From contig JBGSNA010000208.1 in the NCBI GenBank assembly GCA_041739875.1, forward strand, positions 1 through 64,000: a DNA stretch of 64,000 nt, read 5' to 3'. This document shows, piece by piece, positions 53,476 through 62,416 of this stretch. The notes below the pieces were generated by a model that made no database searches, was not told the DNA's origin, and was given only the letters and a program-made list of their open reading frames with translations. Position numbers and translations under genes: made by a program. This DNA comes from JBBSJZ01 sp041739875 (GTDB lineage Bacteria; Planctomycetota; Planctomycetia; Pirellulales; Pirellulaceae). Position 1 is the first letter of the stretch. Every line of letters starts with the position of its first letter.

Positions 53476-55335
53476 TTATTCGCGTTCGACGAGCGCGGCC
53501 ACGCGAACCGGGTTGGCCTTGTCATTGGCCGCTGATTTGGCAAGTTCTTGAACTAAATCGAATGCCGAAAGGAACTCGTCGCTACCGTCCCATTGCATCA
53601 CACCGACACCAATCAAGTTCGTGGATTCGGCGGCCTTTACACCAAGGTTCAACGATGCCGCAGAACGAACGATTTGTTCCGCCCTATCGAGCGATGAGGC
53701 CTCGTTGGTGTTGGGCATGCAAATCAGGAGTGTTGTTGGGCCATCACAACCGATTTGGTCAATCGTGCGCGATGCGGCGCGGACGATTTGCAGCAATGAT
53801 CGACTCGATGGCCCCTTGAGTCGTTCTGAAATTTGAATCGCCATGATCGACATCGGCATGCGAGTCGAGCGTAAGTGCTCACCAAGTTCACGTGCTGAAC
53901 CGGCTAGTGTATGGCGGTCCGGAAGATACGGAAACGGATTCGGTAGCGCTGGAGTTTCGCCCTGTGTTGCTGTGCTAACAGGCTTTTCGTTAGCCCGAGG
54001 TTCTGGCGTGGTGCTAACCGATTCTTGCAATGCGACTACTTGCGATTCGATTTCTTGCGATTCGATGTTTTGTGGTTTTGTTTCTGGGGATTCAGTCTCT
54101 TGATCAATCGCGGTGCTTTCCGAGCTCGCAATCGCCTCGGAAGTCTTAATCGAAGCGTTCGTGCTCGCCGCCGACTCAACAATCGTGGCGACGGTTTCGA
54201 GGTTGCTCGCTACGTTCGGCGCCTGGACTTTGCTTGGTGTGGGTTGACTCGGCGTCGTCCCAATCGAGGCTGTTTCGCTCGACCTTGCTTGTGTTTTTAA
54301 CGTTGCTTGTGCTTTAGCTTGCGTTGGAACGGGCACCGAAACACTGGTCATATTTTCAACGGCGCACTTGCCTGATGTGATCGGGAAGTACTCACCCGCG
54401 TCGGACCAGTGTCCGCAATTTCGGCCATTGTTCTTCGACAGGTACAAACAATCATCAGCGTGTTGGACCCAGTCGCTTGATGACTCGTTTGCGCCAAGTT
54501 CCGCGAGCCCAATGCTTGCCGTGACATGCAGACGCTTATTCTCAAACAGCACCTCGCGGCTACCAATTGCTTCGCGTGCGGCTTCGATGATGGGGATGCT
54601 GTCGCGAACACTGTAACCATTCAGGATGACGGCAAACTCCTCGCCGCCGTATCGAGCGACCATGCCATACTCGTTCAAGCGACTGTTCAATACTTCGGCA
54701 ACGATTCGGAGTACTTCGTCTCCCGTGCGGTGGCCATACGTATCGTTAAAGCGTTTGAAGTTGTCGATATCAAGCAGCATCAGTGTGCCAGCTTGGCCAT
54801 GGCCCAGGGCAACTCGGCTAGCAAGGTGCAGGTCGAAGGCGCGTCGATTGCAGACACGTGTTAACGCGTCGGTTTGCGCGTGACGTTCTGCCGTTTCCAG
54901 ACGACTGGCTTGGTCCTGGATGTGGACTTGTGATGATTGAAGTTCTCGCTGCATTGTCTCGTTCGCTTCAATCAGTCGATTGACGGCGATACAAAGAGCT
55001 TCGTTTGAAATGTCTTCCGTGCACTCGTGTAACGAATTACTAACCGCCTGGACCTCCGATTGGTGAGCATCCACGTTCGCGGCTAAACTCTTCGCAAACA
55101 GCTTGAGTCGTTCTGTCGCTTCGGCGATGGCGTGCTCGCGATCGGCATTGATTGCAGCTTGGGTACGCAATGACGCTTCCGTTTGCGCGGAACTCTGTGA
55201 CTTGAGCAGAGACTGCATTTGAGCTTTTTGCGCTCGGGAATAGTGCGTCGAGAACGGTCCCCGTTTGAACATAATGCAACTGCCAAGCCATCCGGCCATG
55301 CAGTAAATGAGAGGGGGAAGTGCGTCGATCCACAT
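53476..55335 (-). CDS. Membrane-anchored diguanylate cyclase
   Basis: A 619-residue protein. One N-terminal span (LPPLIYCMAGWLGSCIMF) is followed by a helical region with coiled-coil character (about 30-150). The GGDEF domain (about 152-315) has DIDNFKRFNDTYGHRTGDE and the active-site GGEEF at 230-234. There is no RxxD inhibitory site five residues before it. Residues about 330-475 are a Ser/Thr/Glu-rich linker. The final ~140 residues (PYLPDRHTLAGSARELGEHL onward) look like a second, degenerate GGDEF-fold domain without the signature. It should make c-di-GMP without product inhibition; the C-terminal domain may regulate or target it. Confidence 0.9.
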   Translation of the reverse strand: MWIDALPPLIYCMAGWLGSCIMFKRGPFSTHYSRAQKAQMQSLLKSQSSAQTEASLRTQAAINADREHAIAEATERLKLFAKSLAANVDAHQSEVQAVSNSLHECTEDISNEALCIAVNRLIEANETMQRELQSSQVHIQDQASRLETAERHAQTDALTRVCNRRAFDLHLASRVALGHGQAGTLMLLDIDNFKRFNDTYGHRTGDEVLRIVAEVLNSRLNEYGMVARYGGEEFAVILNGYSVRDSIPIIEAAREAIGSREVLFENKRLHVTASIGLAELGANESSSDWVQHADDCLYLSKNNGRNCGHWSDAGEYFPITSGKCAVENMTSVSVPVPTQAKAQATLKTQARSSETASIGTTPSQPTPSKVQAPNVASNLETVATIVESAASTNASIKTSEAIASSESTAIDQETESPETKPQNIESQEIESQVVALQESVSTTPEPRANEKPVSTATQGETPALPNPFPYLPDRHTLAGSARELGEHLRSTRMPMSIMAIQISERLKGPSSRSLLQIVRAASRTIDQIGCDGPTTLLICMPNTNEASSLDRAEQIVRSAASLNLGVKAAESTNLIGVGVMQWDGSDEFLSAFDLVQELAKSAANDKANPVRVAALVERE

Positions 55336-55881
55336 TCTAAACGTCAGTTGCTATCGAGGGCTGGTTTTCGTCTGACACGCTTGCGCTGAGGGTGATTCCT
55401 CTGAAATGGATATACGACCGGAAATGACTAGTGTCAAAAACCTGTCGTGGCTATCTGTGTCGATAGACTGTTTTTGTCGTTGCGCACCATTTGTGCGAGG
55501 TCTTTTTGGTCCTCTTCATCGCTATATCCCCTACTCGCCGCTCAATCGCCACAAGCTGCCAAGAGCAAGTCCCTCAACGGAACTTCCCTGGCAATCTTGA
55601 TCGGCAGTCTTGATCTGACGCGAGTGCCAGTCATCCGTCATCACCTCATTTTGTTGGCGCAGGACAAATGCGGGCTATGTGCCAAACAGGGCGATTAGGA
55701 TCTTTAGGGGGTGTTGTGCTGAGTTGAATTTTGAAAATTCGAGTATGCAGAATCAGCGGAATGTTGGATAGTTAAGGGCAGTCAGTTGTTTTAGACGATT
55801 GGTCATTTCCCATCCGGCCGGTCTTGTTAGCTCTAATTCAAGTTCGCCTGCTCACCCAATCAACAGAGGCGCAATTAAACT
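55336..55881. other. Intergenic region, no recognisable feature
   Basis: The gap is between the divergent diguanylate cyclase and BON-domain genes. The short frames in it lack ribosome sites and family features. I find no tRNA, no strong hairpin and no repeat. Promoters for both genes are expected here. Confidence 0.55.
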
Positions 55882-56103
55882 ATGAAGAGTGTTATCCCGA
55901 AGAATCTTGTTGAAGCCGCTTCCGAAGTTTTGGCTCAAAGTTCGGTAGCTGAGTTGCGCAGCTTGCGAGTGGACCAGCGTGAGGGCCAAGTCCAGCTTAC
56001 TGGGCACGTTGGCAGTTTCTATCACAAGCAACTGGCTCAAGAGTCCATTCGGCATTTGACCTCAGGATTCCAGGTCATCAATCGCGTCAGCGTGGCGCGA
56101 TAG
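55882..56103 (+). CDS. Small BON-domain-like protein
   Basis: A 73-residue protein that is essentially one BON-like module: a helix (LVEAASEVLAQSSVAELRSL), a strand pair (LRVDQREGQVQLTGHVGSFY), then a helix and strand (KQLAQESIRHLTSGFQVINR). BON domains typically bind phospholipid or envelope components, but this one has no signal peptide. GAGGCG lies about 10 bases before the ATG. Small free-standing proteins of this kind recur in planctomycetes. It is convergent with the DEAD-box helicase gene. Confidence 0.78.
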   Translation: MKSVIPKNLVEAASEVLAQSSVAELRSLRVDQREGQVQLTGHVGSFYHKQLAQESIRHLTSGFQVINRVSVAR

Positions 56104-56174
56104 AAGTGGCCAGCGGCCTCTTGACGTGAATTCGACTAGTCGGCGAATTCCATCGGGGCCGCTAGTTGCTAAAC

Positions 56175-57455
56175 CTAACGTCGACGACGCGTTACCTTGC
56201 GGTGCATCGGATTGAGTTTGCGTTTGACTTCGGCCAATTCTTCTTGCGGTTCAACTCTCGCGATCGACGGCATCGGTGAGGCTTCAAAACCATCGATCGT
56301 ATCGCGATGTAACTCTTTATTGATCCGCTGTTCAATACTGGTCAATACATCACCCTCGCCTGGGACAACGAATGTGAATGCGATTCCGTCGCGTCCCATT
56401 CGTCCGGTGCGTCCTACGCGGTGAACGTAATCGTCACAGTCCTGGGGGACATCAAAGTTAATGATGTGCGAAATCGTACTGATGTCGATTCCACGTCCGA
56501 CGACGTCGGTGGCGACAAGAATCTTCAACTCGCCATCGCGTAAACGCTGCAACACACGGTCGCGGTCGCGTTGAGCGAGGTCACCGTGCATGCTGCCACA
56601 GGACCGCTGGGTATGGCTGAGTTGCCGATGCAGCCGATCCGTGCCGCGTTTTGTGCGGCAAAAAATGATGGCTTGTGAGGGTTGTTCTCGCTCGAGAAGC
56701 TTTTCGAGTAGTTCGATCTTTCGATCCTGTGCGACCGTGAAATAGCGTTGTTCGATCGTTTCAACAGCCATCTCGTTCTTGCTACAGTCGATCACTTTGG
56801 GATCGACCATGTACGACTCGGCCAAACGTCGAACGGTTGGCGGCAACGTCGCGGACAACAGCAACGTTTGCCGATCTCGCGGGCACTTCCTCAGAATGCG
56901 TTCGATCTGAGGTCGAAACCCGATATCGAGCATGCGATCCGCTTCATCCAACACGACGCACCACACGGAATCCGTGCGAAGCGAACGACGCTGGAGATGG
57001 TCATGCAGGCGACCTGGCGTGCCAACAACGATCTGGACACCACGTTCCAATTGACGCAATTGTCCGGTGATATTCTTACCACCAGCAAGCACCGCGATTT
57101 CAGTGGGGACGCCGTAGGAAAGACGCTCCGCCTCGCGAGCGACTTGGTCAGCCAACTCTCGGGTGGGAACCACAATGATCGCCTGTGGGTCGCGGCATTC
57201 CTCAAGCGGATCGAGTTGTTCGAGAATCGGAATGCTAAACGCAGCCGTTTTTCCTGTTCCAGTCCTCGCTTGTCCGATGACGTCATCACCATCAAGTGCC
57301 AAGGGAATCAAAGCGGCCTGAATAGGAGAAGGAGCCGCAAAGCCGGCTTTTTTGAGCGATCTCATCATGATCGGAGAGAGGTCAAGCTCAGCGAAAGTAG
57401 TCGCCTCCGGTGGGATAATGACGGGCAGGTTTAAGTCAAGGGCGTCTGTATTCAT
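56175..57455 (-). CDS. DEAD-box RNA helicase
   Basis: A 426-residue RhlE-like RNA helicase, starting at ATG 57455 (MNTDALDLNLPVIIPPEATT). Motifs in order are the Q motif (FAELDLSPIMMRSLKKAGFA), I (ARTGTGKT), Ia (VPTRELADQ), Ib (TPGRL), II (LDEADRML), III (SATLPP), IV (AIIFCRTKRGTDRL), V (LVATDVVGRGIDI) and VI (YVHRVGRTGRMGR). The tail is short and basic (VKRKLNPMHRKVTRRRR). Likely roles are ribosome assembly, mRNA decay or cold adaptation; the sequence does not choose between them. Confidence 0.95.
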   Translation of the reverse strand: MNTDALDLNLPVIIPPEATTFAELDLSPIMMRSLKKAGFAAPSPIQAALIPLALDGDDVIGQARTGTGKTAAFSIPILEQLDPLEECRDPQAIIVVPTRELADQVAREAERLSYGVPTEIAVLAGGKNITGQLRQLERGVQIVVGTPGRLHDHLQRRSLRTDSVWCVVLDEADRMLDIGFRPQIERILRKCPRDRQTLLLSATLPPTVRRLAESYMVDPKVIDCSKNEMAVETIEQRYFTVAQDRKIELLEKLLEREQPSQAIIFCRTKRGTDRLHRQLSHTQRSCGSMHGDLAQRDRDRVLQRLRDGELKILVATDVVGRGIDISTISHIINFDVPQDCDDYVHRVGRTGRMGRDGIAFTFVVPGEGDVLTSIEQRINKELHRDTIDGFEASPMPSIARVEPQEELAEVKRKLNPMHRKVTRRRR

Positions 57456-57536
57456 CCCGATAGTGTACCGCGAACGGCAGATCCGCACTACGAGGCAAAC
57501 GAGCAGCCAACATGGACCTCAAAGCCTGTGGAACGC

Positions 57537-58835
57537 CTAGAGCCTGCGGAACGCCTGGTACCGGCGTAACATCTCATCAACGACGACGCTCATCATCAAC
57601 GCCGCGCCAATAATCACCATTTCCCATTGCTGGGGGATGCCAAGGACGACGATTGCCTTGTAGAGACACCGCATCACGGCCGCTCCCGCAATCACGCCAA
57701 TCACCGCGCCGCGTCCGCCTCGGAGCGAACAGCCGCCCAAAACGGCAGCCGCAATCGCATAAAGCTCGTAAAACGAACCACTTGAGTTGGGTTGGACGGA
57801 GTTCCATTCCAGCGTAAACAGAATCCCGGCCAAGCCAGCCAATAGCGAACAGGCAACGTAGGCAAAAATCACGATCGCATCCGTCGGCACCCCGCTGTAA
57901 CGCGCCGCTTGCTCATTTTCACCTGTTGCGAGCAAGTATCGTCCCCAAATCGTTCGACCCAAAAACAGCCACGCCGCCAACGCGACGACAGCGAGCAACA
58001 CGCCGGTCACCGGAAAGTCGATCCACACCAGCCCCCAAGGAGACTCATTCGCACCAGAAACTCGCCCAATCAACGGAATCGGAAGTTCAAAAGCGGCGCC
58101 GGTCACGATGCTCTTGAAACTCGACAACGCGCTGAGCAGCCCCACTTGATCATCGCCGGTCCAAACTCGAGCCAAGCCGCGATAGATCAATAAACCACAA
58201 AGCGTGACCACAAACGGTTGGAGATGCAACTTTGTGATCAGCAATCCGTGCACCAGTCCGACAAGCCCCGCAAACCCCAAGACGATCGCACAGGCAACAA
58301 GCGGCTGGGTATAGCGAATTTGGGACAGCGTGACTTTCATCCCCGGTCGCACCAATCGCAGCGCGTCGCGGCTTTCAATCCACACCGTTTTTGCGATCGT
58401 CACGTCACTTTCGAGTGTGACTTCGCCACGAAGGTTGATCGCGGATTCGCCTGACGTCGAACGATAGACAAGACGATCCCCGTCATGAAGCGGTGGCGGA
58501 GAGTCGGCAATGGAAAGAAAATAACGTTTCGTTCCGTCCGCATTGTCTTCGGCTCGAGTGTCCGTAATCTTCGTTTCAAAACCCGTCTTCTCGTAGCGGA
58601 TATTGATTACCTGGACGAGCATCACTCCACACAGCGCAATCACGGATCCGATCGAAAGGTCGATCCCACCCGTCATGATCACGAGCGCGACACCAATCGA
58701 AATCAATCCATAAAGGCTCGTGTCACGGACCAACGTCTTCAGGTTCGCTGGGTCAACGAAGGTACCGTTGATTAACGTGGCAATCACGACGATGGCGACG
58801 AGAAGGATGAAGATGCCAACATTCTTTAGCTGCAT
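57537..58835 (-). CDS. Ribose-type ABC transporter permease with extra domain
   Basis: A 432-residue permease of the RbsC/XylH type (BPD_transp_2), normally about 320 residues. Membrane spans near 5-23 and 40-78 are followed by a ~100-residue hydrophilic insertion (about 80-177: GFETKITDTRAEDNADGTKR ... LVRPGMKVTLSQIRYTQ). About seven more spans follow, including the family motif YAIAAAVLGGCSLRGGRGAV near 368. The insertion is predicted beta-rich and should face one side of the membrane. The start overlaps the ATPase gene by 10 bases. No periplasmic binding protein is encoded nearby. Confidence 0.9.
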   Translation of the reverse strand: MQLKNVGIFILLVAIVVIATLINGTFVDPANLKTLVRDTSLYGLISIGVALVIMTGGIDLSIGSVIALCGVMLVQVINIRYEKTGFETKITDTRAEDNADGTKRYFLSIADSPPPLHDGDRLVYRSTSGESAINLRGEVTLESDVTIAKTVWIESRDALRLVRPGMKVTLSQIRYTQPLVACAIVLGFAGLVGLVHGLLITKLHLQPFVVTLCGLLIYRGLARVWTGDDQVGLLSALSSFKSIVTGAAFELPIPLIGRVSGANESPWGLVWIDFPVTGVLLAVVALAAWLFLGRTIWGRYLLATGENEQAARYSGVPTDAIVIFAYVACSLLAGLAGILFTLEWNSVQPNSSGSFYELYAIAAAVLGGCSLRGGRGAVIGVIAGAAVMRCLYKAIVVLGIPQQWEMVIIGAALMMSVVVDEMLRRYQAFRRL

Positions 58836-60388
58836 GTTTCCACCGCATGGTTGCTGCTGATTCCGACGGCCAATCGCATGACGGCTTCTTCGCTCATCTC
58901 GTCTCGCGAGAGTTCACCGCACAAACCGCCTTCGTGAAGCACCAGCACTCGATCGGCGAGGGCGAGCACTTCTTCCATTTCACTGCTGACAAACACAATC
59001 GCCAGCCCCTGTTCGCTCAATTGTTGGAGCACGTCGTAAATTTCCTGCTTCGCACCAATATCAACACCACGTGTCGGTTCGTCGAGCAAAAGCACCCGAG
59101 GTTCCCGCATCAGCCACTTTGCCAGCGCGACCTTTTGCTGGTTTCCGCCGGAGAGACTTGCGACGCTGGTGAGCTGTGACGCTGTTTTTACGTGTAAACG
59201 CTCGATCAATTCGCCGCAAACGTTCGACTGCCACTTGTGATCTAACCACGGCGACTTCGGTGCCGTGGCAAGACTGGCGAGCGTGACGTTATCGCGAACA
59301 CTCGATTGCACGAGCAAGCCAGTCGCTTTTCGATCTTCGGTGACGAAGGCCAAGCCACTCGCCATCGCCGCTCGAACGTTGCCGCTGGGAATGACTTGAT
59401 CGTCCACACGAACGGTGCCCGATGCGACCTGACGCAATCCGAACAATGCTTCGAGTAATTCGCTACGCCCAGAACCAACGAGTCCGGCGATGCCCACAAC
59501 TTCTCCCGCACGAACGGCAAAGCTGACTGGACGAGTATTGGATGCCGCTTGACGTGGGACTTGTATCGCATCCACAACCAGCCGCGTTTCACCCAACGGG
59601 GGCTGGCGACGATCGAATAGCTTGTTGGTTTCGCGTCCAACCATGGCGGAAACCATGGCGTCATGGTGGATTTCGTTGCCACGCATGGATCCAGCGTTGC
59701 GTCCATCGCGAAGTACTTCAACACGGTCCGCCAAGCGGACGATCTCGCCAAGGCGGTGCGAGATGTAGATCACGCTCACCGAGTCTGCGGCGAGTGATTG
59801 AACGACTTTGAATAAGTTCTCGGCTTCAGGTGTCGTCAGACTGCTTGTCGGCTCGTCCATAATCACGACGTTCGCGTTACAGGAAATCGCTCGCGCGACT
59901 TCGACGAGTTGCCGCGATGCCATCGACAAGCTTGCTAAAGCCGCATTCGGCGCTGCGTCACAGCCGACGCGTCGGAGTGCCTCGCCAGCTCGTTCTTGCA
60001 TGAAACGTCGCTTGGCCCAGCCCCAACGGTGAATCTCGCGTCCGAGAAACAAATTTTCGGCGACCGAGAGTTCTTCATGCAAATTCAGTTCTTGATGAAT
60101 GAGCGCGATGCGAGCTTGCATGGCGTCATGAGGTGATCGAAATGCGACTTCGCTTCCATCGAGTTTTAAGTGACCCGAATCCGGCACCACGATTCCCGCG
60201 AGCACCTTCATCAACGTGCTTTTGCCTGCACCATTCTCGCCAACCAGTGCGAGCACTTCACCAGCATGTAATTGAAGCGACACGTTATCGAGCGCTCGCA
60301 CTCCCGGATACGCTTTCGAAACGCCAACGACTTCGAGTCGCGGTGTGGCGAGCGTTTTCGTGTCAGCGACGGGTGGGACGGTGTTCAT
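58826..60388 (-). CDS. Sugar ABC transporter ATP-binding protein (RbsA/MglA type)
   Basis: A 520-residue tandem ABC ATPase starting at ATG 60388 (MNTVPPVADTKTLATPRLEV). The first NBD has Walker A GENGAGKST and LDEPTSSLT-type Walker B (VVIMDEPTSSLT). The second has the relaxed P-loop GLVGSGRSE, the signature LSGGNQQKVALAKWL and VLLLDEPTRGVDIGAK. This layout is specific for carbohydrate importers such as RbsA, MglA and XylG. It is cotranscribed with the permease. The substrate cannot be named, because the binding protein is missing here. Confidence 0.94.
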   Translation of the reverse strand: MNTVPPVADTKTLATPRLEVVGVSKAYPGVRALDNVSLQLHAGEVLALVGENGAGKSTLMKVLAGIVVPDSGHLKLDGSEVAFRSPHDAMQARIALIHQELNLHEELSVAENLFLGREIHRWGWAKRRFMQERAGEALRRVGCDAAPNAALASLSMASRQLVEVARAISCNANVVIMDEPTSSLTTPEAENLFKVVQSLAADSVSVIYISHRLGEIVRLADRVEVLRDGRNAGSMRGNEIHHDAMVSAMVGRETNKLFDRRQPPLGETRLVVDAIQVPRQAASNTRPVSFAVRAGEVVGIAGLVGSGRSELLEALFGLRQVASGTVRVDDQVIPSGNVRAAMASGLAFVTEDRKATGLLVQSSVRDNVTLASLATAPKSPWLDHKWQSNVCGELIERLHVKTASQLTSVASLSGGNQQKVALAKWLMREPRVLLLDEPTRGVDIGAKQEIYDVLQQLSEQGLAIVFVSSEMEEVLALADRVLVLHEGGLCGELSRDEMSEEAVMRLAVGISSNHAVETCS

Positions 60389-60656
60389 GGATGTTCGGTC
60401 CAAGGTCTGGTTGCTCCGACTGGCGCTAACCGCCAATAACTTCGACTGGGGCTCACCATGCAGTCCCCAGAATACTCACTTTCGGCCGGTTCCGCAGACT
60501 TGTCGCGACCGGAGTATCCGTTATCAGTGACCTATCGCTCAAGGTGCGAGTCCAGTTCCGAGCATAGCCATTTACCGTCGCGTCATTGACTACGGTCGAC
60601 ACATCAATTTTGTCGATGAGCGAGTACCTCGTGTTCTTTCGGTACGGAGCTTAACG

Positions 60657-62162
60657 ATGACAGTTTTTAGCGATCGCACAAAAATCGGTTCCCGCACGTT
60701 CCAGCGGCCGTCTTCGCATGGTGACTCCAAATCACTTTCGGCTTCCAGCGTCCAAAACTCCACCGTCCGGCGCGGCAAGAACACGCTTGAAAGCATGGAG
60801 CTTGCCGTGCGAATGCTCAGCGAGACTGCGCACGATTTGCGAAGTCCGTTGACGACGATCCGAGAATCCGTGCGGTTGGTACACGACGGTGATATCGGTG
60901 GCGTGAACGAGGAACAGCAATCATTGCTCATGGCGGCGATGGACGAAGTCGACCGTGTCACGCAAATGCTCGGCGACATGACCCAGTTGGAGCGATTGCG
61001 AAGCGGCACTCCACGAACGAACCGAGAGTGGTTGTCGATTTCCGCTCTCAAGGACGACATCCAGCAAACGCTCCGGCCCTGGGCCGTGCCGAGAGCAATC
61101 ACGGTGCTCTGGGACGGAGCCGACTCGGCAACCGCGTCCGTATTCGCCGACAAAATCTTGATCCGTCGACTTGTTGTCAATCTGGTTGCAAACGCGATTC
61201 GTGCTAGCGCCGAAGGTGGCACCGTTCTGATTAAATTAGAACCGATGCGAGGTGGCGAAACGTTGTCATGGTCGGTGATCGACCAGGGACAAGGTATTCC
61301 TGAAACGGAACTGGAGCGGATCGCCGCGCGGCACGTGTCGCTGGGTGGTGGTGAAGGCCTCGGCTTGGCAATCTGTCGCCAGCTCGCTGCGCTGCATTTC
61401 ACGAATCTCTCAATACGATCGCGTGTGGGTATCGGTACGGAAGTGTCGTTCGAGACAGCGGCCATGGGGCCGCACAGTGTGGCTCAATCGTGGACGCGAT
61501 GGAGAGTCCAGGCGACTCAGCCAAAGCACCGCCCAACGGCGAGAGTCAAGTCAGGTCACGATACTGATTTGCTTCAAAACAATGAAAATCAAGTGCAACG
61601 TATGTTGCGGCTTGATCCACCCGTACTCTCGCTTTCGCTCCGCGCGGACGCTTCGGCGCAACCTCGCTTTGAAGATCGTCTGGCGATGCTGATTGTCACG
61701 CTCGATGCTGAGAAACAACGCGCAGAGGCGGACCGCTTCAGCTCAGTGCTTCAGAACCAATTGAGTATGTTTGAACTAGCGTATCGCGTGGATGTACGAC
61801 GCTGGGTATGCGTACTTGATGCTGACGCAAGCGACGTCGTGCACCGCATCCAAGCGATCGATGCCATGTGCGCACGGTCGGAACCGACGCTACGAATCCG
61901 TTGGAGCGAGCCTCAAATCATCCCAGTCGATCAGCAGCGACTAGCACCGAGAATGAGCGACTTGTTGATTCGGCACTCGCTCAATCAACTTGGTAGCACA
62001 CACCAAGACGGTAACGAAGTTCGGCTCGGGACCGCACCGCTTACGCCATCACCCGTCGCATCCAATCGATTGGACGAAGAACTTCGGCGACTTGCCGTTC
62101 GCTGGCAGAACCAAGCGAAAACGCTCCGAACACAAGCCAGCACACTGAGGCCAAACGCCTAA
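60657..62162 (+). CDS. Soluble sensor histidine kinase with C-terminal extension
   Basis: A 501-residue protein. ATG 60657 has GGAG about eight bases upstream. No membrane span is present. HisKA has H59 (MLSETAHDLRSPLTTIRESV). The HATPase domain (about 150-280) has NLVANAIRASAEGG, SVIDQGQGIPETEL and GGGEGLGLAICRQLAALH. Residues about 310-470 form an extra domain. Its pattern (MLIVTLDAEKQRAEADRFSS, then YRVDVRRWVCVLDADASDVV) vaguely recalls a degenerate GGDEF fold, but no signature is left. No response regulator adjoins. It is divergent from the sugar transporter. Confidence 0.87.
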   Translation: MTVFSDRTKIGSRTFQRPSSHGDSKSLSASSVQNSTVRRGKNTLESMELAVRMLSETAHDLRSPLTTIRESVRLVHDGDIGGVNEEQQSLLMAAMDEVDRVTQMLGDMTQLERLRSGTPRTNREWLSISALKDDIQQTLRPWAVPRAITVLWDGADSATASVFADKILIRRLVVNLVANAIRASAEGGTVLIKLEPMRGGETLSWSVIDQGQGIPETELERIAARHVSLGGGEGLGLAICRQLAALHFTNLSIRSRVGIGTEVSFETAAMGPHSVAQSWTRWRVQATQPKHRPTARVKSGHDTDLLQNNENQVQRMLRLDPPVLSLSLRADASAQPRFEDRLAMLIVTLDAEKQRAEADRFSSVLQNQLSMFELAYRVDVRRWVCVLDADASDVVHRIQAIDAMCARSEPTLRIRWSEPQIIPVDQQRLAPRMSDLLIRHSLNQLGSTHQDGNEVRLGTAPLTPSPVASNRLDEELRRLAVRWQNQAKTLRTQASTLRPNA

Positions 62163-62231
62163 CCGAGCAGGACAGCGCTCGGGTGTCTGTCCGCATGATC
62201 GACTCTCAATGAGACGCGAAGGGCACGCGAA

Positions 62232-62369
62232 GAGGCTGTTATGTTTTGTAGGGTGGGTCAAAACGCGTTAGCGATGCAGACCCACCAACCGCAAATCGTC
62301 GAAAACGATGGTGGTTCAGCGCGGCTAACGCCGCTCGAACCACCCTACGTTTTAAAAAATCACAGCCTC
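62232..62369. repeat. 138-bp MITE-like dispersed repeat, copy 2
   Basis: The second copy of the element at 13651-13795, in the same orientation and nearly identical through the core (GATGCAGACCCACCAACCGC onward). The imperfect terminal inverted repeats are clearer here: GAGGCTGTTATGTTTTGTAG at the start, and CTACG-TTTTAAAAAATCACAGCCTC at the end. It sits between two convergent genes and could fold on either strand. Confidence 0.88.
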
Positions 62370-62416
62370 GAAGGTTGCCCGCTCTCAGGAAGCTTCAATC
62401 GAGCGACCACCGTCCA

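Noticed and set aside
56748..57434. 228-codon plus-strand frame across the helicase
   Set aside because: It is a shadow of the DEAD-box gene, with no ribosome site or family match.
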